From Arabiibacter massiliensis (GTDB taxonomy: Bacteria; Actinomycetota; Coriobacteriia; Coriobacteriales; Eggerthellaceae), in the NCBI RefSeq assembly GCF_900169505.1, contig NZ_LT827021.1, positions 2,511,400-2,575,399 on the forward strand: a stretch of 64,000 nucleotides of DNA. The letters are read 5' to 3'. Of the stretch, positions 16,997-25,000 are shown piece by piece. A model generated the notes under the pieces. The model was not told the DNA's origin, did not search any database, and was given only the letters and a program-made list of their open reading frames with translations. The translations under genes were made by a program, and so were the position numbers. How positions within the stretch are numbered: position 1 is the stretch's first letter; the number at the start of each line of letters is the position of its first letter.

Positions 16997-18508
16997 ATGG
17001 CAGCGACGACGAACCCCGCAATCGACCAGGACGAACAGCCTCAGGGTGAGGCACCCGGCCGCGCGCCCGGAGGCCCCGGCCGCCCCGGCGGCGACAAGGT
17101 CACCCGCATGGGCACGGCCTCCATCCCCAAGCTCATCGTGGAGTTCGCCATCCCGTCCATCTTGGGCATGCTGGTGAACGGCGCGTACAACGTCATCGAC
17201 TCCATCTTCCTCGGGCAGGCGCTCGGCGAGATCGGCCTGGCCACGGCTACGGTCGCCATGCCCATCATGACCGTGTTCATGGCAATCTCCATGCTGGTGG
17301 GCAACGGCGGCAACGCGCTCGCGGCGCTGCGCATGGGCGAGGGCAACCGCGACGAGGCCGAGCGCAGCCTGGGCAACACGGTGTCGCTCTCGCTCGTGTT
17401 CGCCCTGGTGGTGGCCGTGGTCGCGCACATCCCTGCGTGCATCGACGGCCTGCTGGGCGTCTCTGGCGCCACGCCCGAGGACTGGGATTTCGCGCGCTCG
17501 TTCATACAGATCATCTCGCTCGGCTTCGTGTTCCAGTGCATCGGCATGGGCGTGAACAACTTCATCCGCACGGCCGGCGCGCCCAACCGCGCGCTCACCA
17601 CCATGATCATCGGCGCGGTGGCGTGCACCGTGTTCAACTTCCTGTTCGTGATGGTGCTCGGCTGGGGCGTGCAGGGAAGCGCGCTGGCCACGGTGTGCGG
17701 CCAGGCCCTCTCGTGCGGCTTCGTGCTGTGGTACTTCGTGTTCACCAAGAACGTGCCCATGAAGCTGCGCCGCCGCTGCCTGCCGCTGCATCCGCGCACG
17801 GTGGGGCTCATCGTGTCGCTCGGCCTGGCCAGCTTCGCCGTGCAGGCGGGCATGGCCGTGGTGAACTTCGTGCTGAATAACCTGCTCAACCTGTACGGCG
17901 CGCAAAGCGCCATCGGGGCCGAGGGCGCGCTCGCGTCCATCGGCGTGGTGCAGCGCGTGTCCATGTTCACCGTGCTGCCGCTCATCGGCGTGGCTATCGC
18001 CATCCAGCCGCTGCTCGGGTTCAACTACGGCGCGCACCTGTTCGAGCGCGTGAAGAAGACGCTGTGGTGCGGCATCGTGGGCGCCACCGGCATCGGCGTG
18101 GTGCTGTGGTCGCTCGTGCACCTGTTCCCAGAGGAGATCGTCGGGTTCTTCGGCATCACGAATCCGGAGCTGCTCGACTTCACCGTGTTCGCGCTCAAGG
18201 TGCAGCTGCTCATGCTGCCCATCGTGGGATTCCAGATCGTGGGCTCGAACTACTTCCAGGCCACGGGGCAGCCGCTCAAGTCCATCTTCTTGTCGCTGAC
18301 GCGCCAGATCCTGTTCCTCGTGCCGTTGCTCGTCGTGCTGCCGATGGTACTGCCGTCGTGGTTCCCGCAGTTCACCAGCCTGGATGCGCTGTACTTCGCC
18401 ACGCCCATCTCCGACTTCCTGGCCATCTTCACCACGGTGGTGTTCGTCATCATCGAGATGGGCCGCTTGAAGAAGCTCGAGCGCGGCGAGGTGAAGGCGA
18501 GGTTCTAG
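16997..18508 (+). CDS. MATE-family efflux transporter
   Basis: The protein has 503 residues and about 12 helices in two homologous halves (each beginning with the pattern seen at PSILGMLVNGAYNVIDSIFLG). The N-terminal 30 residues are hydrophilic and Gly/Pro/Asp-rich. MATE transporters export cationic drugs or metabolites using H+ or Na+. Start ATG 16997 (MAATTNPA) is chosen because the open frame upstream is not conserved-looking and crosses a promoter-like TACAAT at 16947-16952. It lies between birA and bioY with its own likely promoter. The substrate is unknown. Confidence 0.85.
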   Translation: MAATTNPAIDQDEQPQGEAPGRAPGGPGRPGGDKVTRMGTASIPKLIVEFAIPSILGMLVNGAYNVIDSIFLGQALGEIGLATATVAMPIMTVFMAISMLVGNGGNALAALRMGEGNRDEAERSLGNTVSLSLVFALVVAVVAHIPACIDGLLGVSGATPEDWDFARSFIQIISLGFVFQCIGMGVNNFIRTAGAPNRALTTMIIGAVACTVFNFLFVMVLGWGVQGSALATVCGQALSCGFVLWYFVFTKNVPMKLRRRCLPLHPRTVGLIVSLGLASFAVQAGMAVVNFVLNNLLNLYGAQSAIGAEGALASIGVVQRVSMFTVLPLIGVAIAIQPLLGFNYGAHLFERVKKTLWCGIVGATGIGVVLWSLVHLFPEEIVGFFGITNPELLDFTVFALKVQLLMLPIVGFQIVGSNYFQATGQPLKSIFLSLTRQILFLVPLLVVLPMVLPSWFPQFTSLDALYFATPISDFLAIFTTVVFVIIEMGRLKKLERGEVKARF

Positions 18509-18516
18509 CGTCTGCC

Positions 18517-18527
18517 GGGGGGGGGGG
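18517..18527. repeat. Poly-G tract of 11
   Basis: Eleven consecutive G residues lie 9 bp after the MATE stop codon. Homopolymers of this length are prone to slippage. A second G tract (9 nt) lies 1 kb downstream inside the LytTR regulator. Confidence 0.9.
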
Positions 18528-18555
18528 CGATCGTCACCCGCATTGTCACCCTGGG

Positions 18556-18591
18556 AAGAGCCCGCCGGTTTACGCGAACCGGCGGGCTCTT
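18556..18591 (+). terminator. 15-bp perfect hairpin after the MATE gene
   Basis: AAGAGCCCGCCGGTT (18556-18570) pairs perfectly with AACCGGCGGGCTCTT (18577-18591) over a 6-nt loop. A -10-like TATACT (18593-18598) for bioY follows at once, so the end of one unit and the start of the next abut. Confidence 0.75.
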
Positions 18592-18592
18592 C

Positions 18593-18598
18593 TATACT
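18593..18598 (+). promoter_or_regulatory. bioY: -10 element of the bioY promoter
   Basis: TATACT lies 35 bp upstream of the bioY start. The expected -35 position falls within the terminator stem and is poor. No biotin-repressor operator is recognised, in line with BirA here lacking a DNA-binding domain. Confidence 0.4.
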
Positions 18599-18632
18599 GC
18601 GACGCTGCGTTGGACGAAAACGAGGAGGTCGC

Positions 18633-19214
18633 ATGGAAGAGCGAGCGGTGCGCGGCAAGAAGACGATAGCGGGGGCACGGGGGCGCACGCGCTCGATCGC
18701 GTTCGTGGGGCTCACGATCGCGCTCATGGGGGTTTCGGCGTGGGTGGCCATCCCGTTCGGCCCCGTCCTGCTCACACTGCAGATGTTCGCGCTCATGTTC
18801 GCCCTCCTCGCGCTCAAGCCGCGCGAGGCCGTGGCGGCCATCGCGGGCTATCTGGCGCTGGGGGCCATCGGGCTGCCGATGTTCTCGGGCATGCGCGGCG
18901 GCATCGGCATGCTGCTGGGGCCGACGGGCGGCTATTTGTGGGGCTACCTGGTGGGCGCGGTCGCGGCGCTCGCCGTGCGCGCGGGGCTGCGGCGTGTGAT
19001 GGGCGGGGGAAAGCGCGCGTGGGCGGCCGACCTCGCGGCGTGCCTCGCGTTCATCGCGGCGACGTACGCGTGCGGCTGCGTGCAGTACGCGGCCGTGGTC
19101 GGGGTAGACCTCGCGGCCTCGTTGGCGGTCACCATCGCGCCCTTCGCCATCCCCGATCTGGTGAAGGCCGTGGCAGCCGTCGCATGCGCCCGCGCCGTCA
19201 CCCGCGCCATCTGA
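18633..19214 (+). CDS. bioY: BioY biotin transporter substrate-binding subunit
   Basis: The protein has 193 residues and about six helices. It is the biotin-specific S component of an ECF transporter and can work alone or with EcfAAT. The N-terminal hydrophobic part with IPFGPVLLTLQMFALMFALL and the glycine-rich GYLALGAIGLPMFSGMRGG are characteristic of BioY. Start 18633 follows GAGGAGG. No ECF ATPase genes are in the window. Nearness to birA suggests coupled import and attachment of biotin. Confidence 0.9.
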   Translation: MEERAVRGKKTIAGARGRTRSIAFVGLTIALMGVSAWVAIPFGPVLLTLQMFALMFALLALKPREAVAAIAGYLALGAIGLPMFSGMRGGIGMLLGPTGGYLWGYLVGAVAALAVRAGLRRVMGGGKRAWAADLAACLAFIAATYACGCVQYAAVVGVDLAASLAVTIAPFAIPDLVKAVAAVACARAVTRAI

Positions 19215-19288
19215 CGATTACCCCGTCCCTTCGTCACGCCCTTTCCCCGCGCCTACACCAAAAAAGAGACAATTACCCCGTCCCTTTG
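19214..19288. repeat. Degenerate GACGGGG/CCCCGTCCC repeat copies
   Basis: GATTACCCCGTCCCTTCGTCACGCC (quoted in part as ATTACCCCGTCCC) begins at the bioY stop and ATTACCCCGTCCCTTTGG recurs at about 19272. Both match one arm of the 4652-4751 hairpin. A separate 10-bp stem (AACTTCCGTC 19326-19335 with GACGGAAGTT 19349-19358) follows, just before the LytTR gene. Confidence 0.6.
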
Positions 19289-19369
19289 GCTCATTTCGCT
19301 TGGCGAAAGGATGCGCTATGGGGTAAACTTCCGTCCACGAGACGGCGAGACGGAAGTTCGGGTGGGCGC

Positions 19370-20079
19370 ATGTACCGAGTGGCGATGGTGGAGGACGATG
19401 CCGAGCAGGCCGAGGCCCTCGCGCGGATGATCGACGGTTTCCCCCGTCGCGACGAGCTGTCCGTCACGCGGCTCTCGAGCCTGCCCGAGCTGGAATCGTA
19501 CACGGGGGGGGGCTCGCTGATATCTTGCTGATGGATATCGTGCTCGGCTCGCGTGCGTGCGACGGCATCGAGGCGGTCAAGCGGTTCGCCCCCGACGGCT
19601 GCGGCACGCAGGTCGTGTACGTCACCGGGCATCCCGAATACTGCACGAAGGTGTACCAGACCGAGCACGTGTACTTCCTCACCAAGCCGGTGGCCCAGGC
19701 GCACCTCGACGACGCCCTGGGCAAGGCGTTGGCCAACCTCGAGCGCGCGGCAAGTCGCCCCATCGCGGTGCAGACGGGCGGCACGGTGCACGCGCTCGTG
19801 CCGGAGCGGATCGACTTTATCGAGAGCGACCGCCGCAAAGTGCGCATCCACCAAGGCCAGGAAGTGATCGAGGCGTACGCCTCCCTCGCGGAGCTCGCCG
19901 AGAAGCTGCCGGCCTCGTTCGTGCGCTGCCACAAGGGCTTCCTCGTCAACATGGACCATATCGCCAAGCTGCAGAGCTCCGACGTGCTGCTGCGCTCCGG
20001 CGAGCTCGTCCCCTTGAGCCAGCGAAGGCGTCCTGCCGTGCGCGAATCGTTCATCGCGCATCTGCAGGGCCGGCGCTGA
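19370..20079 (+). pseudogene. LytTR-family response regulator, frame broken at poly-G
   Basis: Two frames together encode one AgrA/LytR-type regulator of about 236 residues. The first (19370-19530) starts MYRVAMVEDDAEQAEALARM and runs to a stop just after the G tract. The second picks up the receiver from its phosphoacceptor segment (LLMDIVLGSRACDGIEAV), then the conserved Lys region FLTKPVAQAHL, and a LytTR DNA-binding domain (FIESDRRKVRIH, LPASFVRCHKGFLVNMDHI). The break falls exactly in a run of nine G (19504-19512); ten or seven G would restore one frame. This may be phase variation, a fixed mutation or a sequencing error. It is followed directly by the two kinase-like genes. Confidence 0.85.
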
Positions 20080-20100
20080 CGCCGGGAGGACGGCCGTCCC

Positions 20101-21003
20101 ATGTCCAACGCGCTGCTCGAAGTGCTCATCACGCTTCCGCCGCAGGTGGCCATCGCCTGGGGTTTCACGCGCGTGCTCCCCATGCGCTGCGCGCCCCTGT
20201 TCGTCGTGGCGAACGCGGCGGTGGTCACGGCGCTCAATGCGATCGGCGAGCGCTTCGTCGACGTGTGGGCCGGGCTGGTGCTGCTGCTCGCGGTGTGCTT
20301 CGTGCTGCCGTTTGCCCTGTATCGGGGATCGCCCCTGTTGAGGGCCGTGGTTGTGGTGGCGGGCAACGTGTGCGACAGCCTCGTCCACGGCCTGGCATTC
20401 GCCGTGTGGGCTGCGCTGATGGAAGCGCCGGTGCCCGACGACATAGGGCCGTACTACGACGCGGTGCGCGCCAACCCCGCTTCGTTCGCGGTGTCCGAAG
20501 TCGTGAGCATCGTCGCCGCCGTCGGCATGTTCGTGCTGCTCGCCGCGGTGGTGCGCCGGTTCCGCGGCGGCGAGGCCTTCGTCCACGGATGGATCTCCTT
20601 CAGCTTCCTGCTGAGCCAGGTCGTCATGATGGTGGAGCTGCTGATGGTGGAGGCGCACTTCGAGGTCTCGGCGGAAATGGCGACGGCCACGTGCCTTCTG
20701 CTGGTCGGCTGCCTCGTGGTGGATTGGCTCCTGCTCACAGGGATGGGCCGCTACGAGCGCCTGCTGCTCGACCGCGAGCGGGGGGACGTGCTCGAGCGTC
20801 AGCTTGAGGCGTCGCTCGCCTCGTATAGCCAGGTGGTGGACGAGATGGAGCGCACGGGCCGCATTCGCCACGATCTGCTCAACCACATGCAGGTGGTGGA
20901 GGCGCTGGTTGCGGAAGGCCAGGTGGAGCGCGCGCGGAGCCACGTCGCGGCGTTGCGGGGCGCGCTGGCCGAGGGAAAGCGGGAAGCGGGCGATATCCGA
21001 TGA
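20101..21003 (+). CDS. AgrC-like sensor: membrane domain plus His-box, no ATPase
   Basis: The protein has 300 residues. Six or so membrane helices (about 1-215) are followed by a helical segment with RTGRIRHDLLNHMQVVEAL. This is the phosphoacceptor box of GHKL/SpoOB-type kinases, with His257 as the candidate. The protein ends about 40 residues later without N, G1 or G2 boxes, so it has no ATPase domain. The next gene overlaps by 4 bp and carries the missing ATPase. It is probably the receptor and histidine-bearing half of a two-protein kinase that acts on the LytTR regulator just upstream. No AgrB/AgrD-like genes are nearby, and the signal is unknown. Confidence 0.7.
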   Translation: MSNALLEVLITLPPQVAIAWGFTRVLPMRCAPLFVVANAAVVTALNAIGERFVDVWAGLVLLLAVCFVLPFALYRGSPLLRAVVVVAGNVCDSLVHGLAFAVWAALMEAPVPDDIGPYYDAVRANPASFAVSEVVSIVAAVGMFVLLAAVVRRFRGGEAFVHGWISFSFLLSQVVMMVELLMVEAHFEVSAEMATATCLLLVGCLVVDWLLLTGMGRYERLLLDRERGDVLERQLEASLASYSQVVDEMERTGRIRHDLLNHMQVVEALVAEGQVERARSHVAALRGALAEGKREAGDIR

Positions 21004-21935
21004 CGGGCGAGCAGCTGATAGCGGCCGCATCCCTGGGAGCGCTCGCGGCCGCCGCCGTGGTGCTCATGCTGCCCCGTCGCGACGTGGCGGGCCCCCGGAG
21101 GTGGTCGAACCTCCTGCTGCCGGCATCCCAGCTGGCCCTGGCTGCGTTCATGTTCCACCACATCGTGGCATCCGGCCTCCCCGAATGGCTGTTCGCGCTG
21201 GTGGCGGGTACCTGCTTCGCGTGCGCCCTGGGCGACGTGGTGCTGTTCAGGGCGCTCTGGAAGGCCGAGCGCGCCGATGTGGAAGCCGAGCGAGCCCGCC
21301 TGCTGGAGGAGCAGGTGGCCATGCAGGACGAGCATCGGGCCCGACTCGAGGCCGACTTGCGCGACGCGGGGCGAGTGCGCGAGCAGCTCGCGGCAGAGCT
21401 CGATCGGGTGGACGAGCTGCTACAGGCGCACGAGCTGGCGGAAGTGCCCGGCCAGCTTGACCGGGCGGCGCGTGCGATGAAGGGCGCGGAGGGGCGCTGG
21501 TGCGAGCATCCCGTTGTCGACGCGCTCGTGGCCGCGAAGGCGCGGACGCTCGCGGATGCCGGCGTGCGCTTCGACGCGCGGCTCAACGTGCCGGAGGACC
21601 TTCCCCTGCCCGACGTGGAGCTGTGCGCGCTGTTCTCCAACACGCTGGACAACGCGCTCCATGCCTGCGCGAAGGTGCCCGCCGAAGGGCGGTTCGTCGA
21701 GCTTCGCGCACGGAGCGCGGGCGGGTTCTTCCTGCTGGACATGGCCAATGCGTGTACGGCGGACGCTACGGCGCAGGGCCCGCTCGCGAAGGCGAAGCGC
21801 CCCGTCGTGGGCGGGCACGGCTGGGGGCTGAGGATCCTGCAGACCATCGCCGCGCGCCATGCGGGCACGTGCTCGTTCGAACGCGAGGAAGGGGTGTTCC
21901 GCACGTCGGTCGCGCTCGAGCTCCCGCGCGCCTGA
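21000..21935 (+). CDS. AgrC-like GHKL ATPase with two or three membrane helices
   Basis: The protein has 311 residues. Membrane helices (about 5-80) are followed by a long charged coiled coil (about 82-150) and a HATPase_c_5-type domain. The domain shows the N box (LFSNTLDNALHAC) and the G box (GHGWGLRILQTIAARH). The position where the phospho-histidine should lie, within the coiled coil, has no HDxxNH motif. This is complementary to the upstream protein, which has the histidine but not the ATPase. ATGA overlap with the upstream gene (4 bp) indicates translational coupling. Confidence 0.72.
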   Translation: MTGEQLIAAASLGALAAAAVVLMLPRRDVAGPRRWSNLLLPASQLALAAFMFHHIVASGLPEWLFALVAGTCFACALGDVVLFRALWKAERADVEAERARLLEEQVAMQDEHRARLEADLRDAGRVREQLAAELDRVDELLQAHELAEVPGQLDRAARAMKGAEGRWCEHPVVDALVAAKARTLADAGVRFDARLNVPEDLPLPDVELCALFSNTLDNALHACAKVPAEGRFVELRARSAGGFFLLDMANACTADATAQGPLAKAKRPVVGGHGWGLRILQTIAARHAGTCSFEREEGVFRTSVALELPRA

Positions 21936-22082
21936 CGCGCTGTGCCGCAATCGGTTGCGACATGTGCAGCTGCGTTTGAATCGTTCGTCTTGAATCTGCC
22001 TTCTGCGATGATGAAAATTATCGGGATTGCACGCTGTCGCAGGTGCTATGGGCAGGAAGACGAGGTTCAAGGGAGTCGAGCG

Positions 22083-25000
22083 ATGGACGGGTTGACGGTA
22101 GGCAGGCAGGGCGCAGCTTCGGGCGCTGTGAGATCGAAGGTGCTGCGCGTGCTGGTCGCGGCGATGATGGCGCTGGCGCTCGTGCCGGCCGTGGCGGTGG
22201 ATCAGGCCTTCGCCGCAGAGCCGACGTTCGTGGGCAGCGTGCACTACCCGGTGCAATATGACGAGAACGGCTACCCCCTCTACAACGAGGACGGCACCTT
22301 CCAGCGCGGGAACCCCTACGTCACGCTGGCAAACGTCGAGAACGCCTCGGGCACGCTCGTCATCCCCGCCTCGTTCGACGTGGTGGTGCGCGCGGAGGAC
22401 GGCACCGAGACCGTCGAGCGCGACGTGACGCCCGTGAGCATCACCTTCGGCGGGCGCACGTACGTGCCCGGCGTGGGCGAAAGCGAGGACAGCTGGAAGA
22501 ACGCGGCTGTCACCTCCATCGACATGTCGCAGTGCGCCACGGTCGAAGGCGCGTACTTCTCCCAGCTCTCCTCCGTCGAATCCGTGGATCTGAGCGGGCT
22601 CTCGAATCTGCGCGCTGCTTCGTTCAGCAGCTGCCCGTCGTTGCGTACGGTGAGCACGGACGACCGCTCGGCGATGGAGCGCTTCTCTCTGGGCATGTGC
22701 GATGCGCTGTCCCTCCCGGATTTCTCCCAGCCGCAATGGTCGAAGCTCTCCGACCTCTCCATCACCGGCTTGTACGAGGACCTCACGTCGTTCGACGCCT
22801 CGGTTCTGCCCGAGCTCACCTCCCTCACCATCCAGCGATCCTATCTCGAGCAGATCGACGTGTCGCGCAACCTCAAGCTGGAAAGCCTCAGCCTGCATGG
22901 CAACCGGCTGACGGAGCTCGACGTGGCGAAGATCCCCGCGAACGTCACGAGGCTCTATTGCGCGTACAACAACATCTCCGACACCGATGCGCTCGTCGAG
23001 CGTTTCGGGGAGAGCAACGTGCTGCCGCAGAACTCGGCGTCCCGCCCCTCTGGCCTGACGGTGATCCCCGAGCGGCTGGCGCGCGGGGTCCTGATTCCCG
23101 GCGAGAACTTCAGCCATGGGCTTGCGGACTCGTACTATCCTGCCGTTTCCGAGAGCGACGCCTTCTACAAGGAAGGTTGGATGGAGCGCAACGCCGCCGC
23201 GAACTTCAAGGCGGACTCAAGCGATAAGAGCGTGGCCACGGTCGAGATCGTGGACGAGGGCAACCCGCAGCTGCGCGTGAACGCTCTCAAGGCCGGCACC
23301 ACCACGCTTACCATCGATTACTCGTTCAAAGGCTCCTTCGGCACCTATGCCGCGACCCAGGTGGTCGACTACACAGTGGCCGCGAGCGCCAATCCCATCG
23401 CGTCGGTGTCGTGCGCGTCGTCGGCGGACGTGCCCTTCGTGACGGAGTGCGCGATCGATCATCAGAGCCATCGTGAGACGGGCGGCGGTATTATGGTTCC
23501 GCTCGACATCGTCGCACAGGACCCCGGCCGCGTGCCCACGCAATCGGCGCATGTCGAGATAACATCGGCCGACCCGAGCATCGTCATCGGCAATTTCGAA
23601 GTGGAGCCTTACGGGGTTGATAGCGAGTACGCCGTTCGCCTGAACCCGTACAAGGTGGGTTCCACGACGGTGACCCTGACGGGCGTCACCTACGTCGACG
23701 GTCAAGAGGTGCGCACCGATCCGGTGACGATGCAGGTGAACGTGGTGGAAAGCGCGACTCCCCAGATGCGGGTGGCGGAGAGCTTCAAGACCGCCTATTA
23801 CAGCGGCGGCGGCAACTCCGTCGCCATCGTCGGGATGAGCAGAGATGGCGAGGGGCCGACCGCGCTTGCCTCCTACATCCAGGACGAGGCGTTCAAGAAC
23901 ATGGAGCAGTGGCACGGCGGCAACGGATTCGCCGTTGGGAACACCGTGTCGACGGCCAACGGCGAAGTGCAGGTGGTTACCGCCGTGAGCGACAACGAGG
24001 CGGTGGCGTCCGTGTCCTACGAGCACGGCGCCCGCCTGGATATCAAGGGGCCCGGCACGGCGCGGGTGACCGTGTCCGACGTGTGGGGCAACAGCGGCAC
24101 CTGCGTCGTGACCATCTTCGACCGCGCAGCCGAGGCGCAGAAGCTGTCGCTCAAGCAAAGCGAGCTCACGGTGAAGGTGGGCGAGACGTTCGACCTCGCT
24201 TCCCTGGTGGACGGCACGGAGAACCTCGATACGTGGCTGACCAGCGGCGTCGAGCTCCTCGTGTTCAAGTCGGCCAACGGCTACATCGCCCCCATCAAGT
24301 ATTCCGAGGATGGGAAGCACAACGTGACCATGCTGTTGGCGCGCAACGTCGGCGACGTGACGGTGGAGGCCGGCATGCTGACCGGCAACGACATGGGCGG
24401 CAGCCTTGAATACCTCGATCAGTGGGAGACAACCGGATTCGGTACGCTCACCGTGCACGTGGTTCCGGCTGAGACGCCGAGCAACCCGGCCACGGCGGTG
24501 GAGGTGACGGGCGCGTCCGACACGGTGGAGATGGGCTCCTCGCTGCAGCTTTCCGCCGCCATCACGCCGGCGGATGCCACCGACGTGGGCACGCTGGCCT
24601 GGTCGTCCTCCGACGAGGCCGTGGCCACGGTGGACGCCTCGGGCAAGGTGGCTCCGGTGGCGCCCGGCACGGCCGTCATCACGGCTACGGTGGGCTCGGT
24701 GTCCGGCACGTTCGAGGTGACCGTGGTGGAGAAGACGATCCCGGCGACCGGCGTGAGCATCTCTGCGGCGGACGACGCCATGGACGTGGGCGACGTGCAG
24801 CAGCTGACGGCGACGGTCGAGCCGGCCGACTCCACCGATGCGGTGGAGTGGTCGTCCTCGGATGAGAAGGTTCTGGCCGTCGACCAGAACGGCCTGGTGA
24901 CGGCCGTGGGCAACGGCACGGCGACCATCTTGGCGCGCGCGGGATCCGCCGAGGGCGAGACAGGCGCCATCACGGTGACCACGCCGGTGACGGGTGTGGC

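Noticed and set aside
15659..18841. A 1060-residue minus-strand frame across birA, MATE and bioY
   Set aside because: It is low-complexity and overlaps three well-supported genes. It also crosses terminator hairpins.
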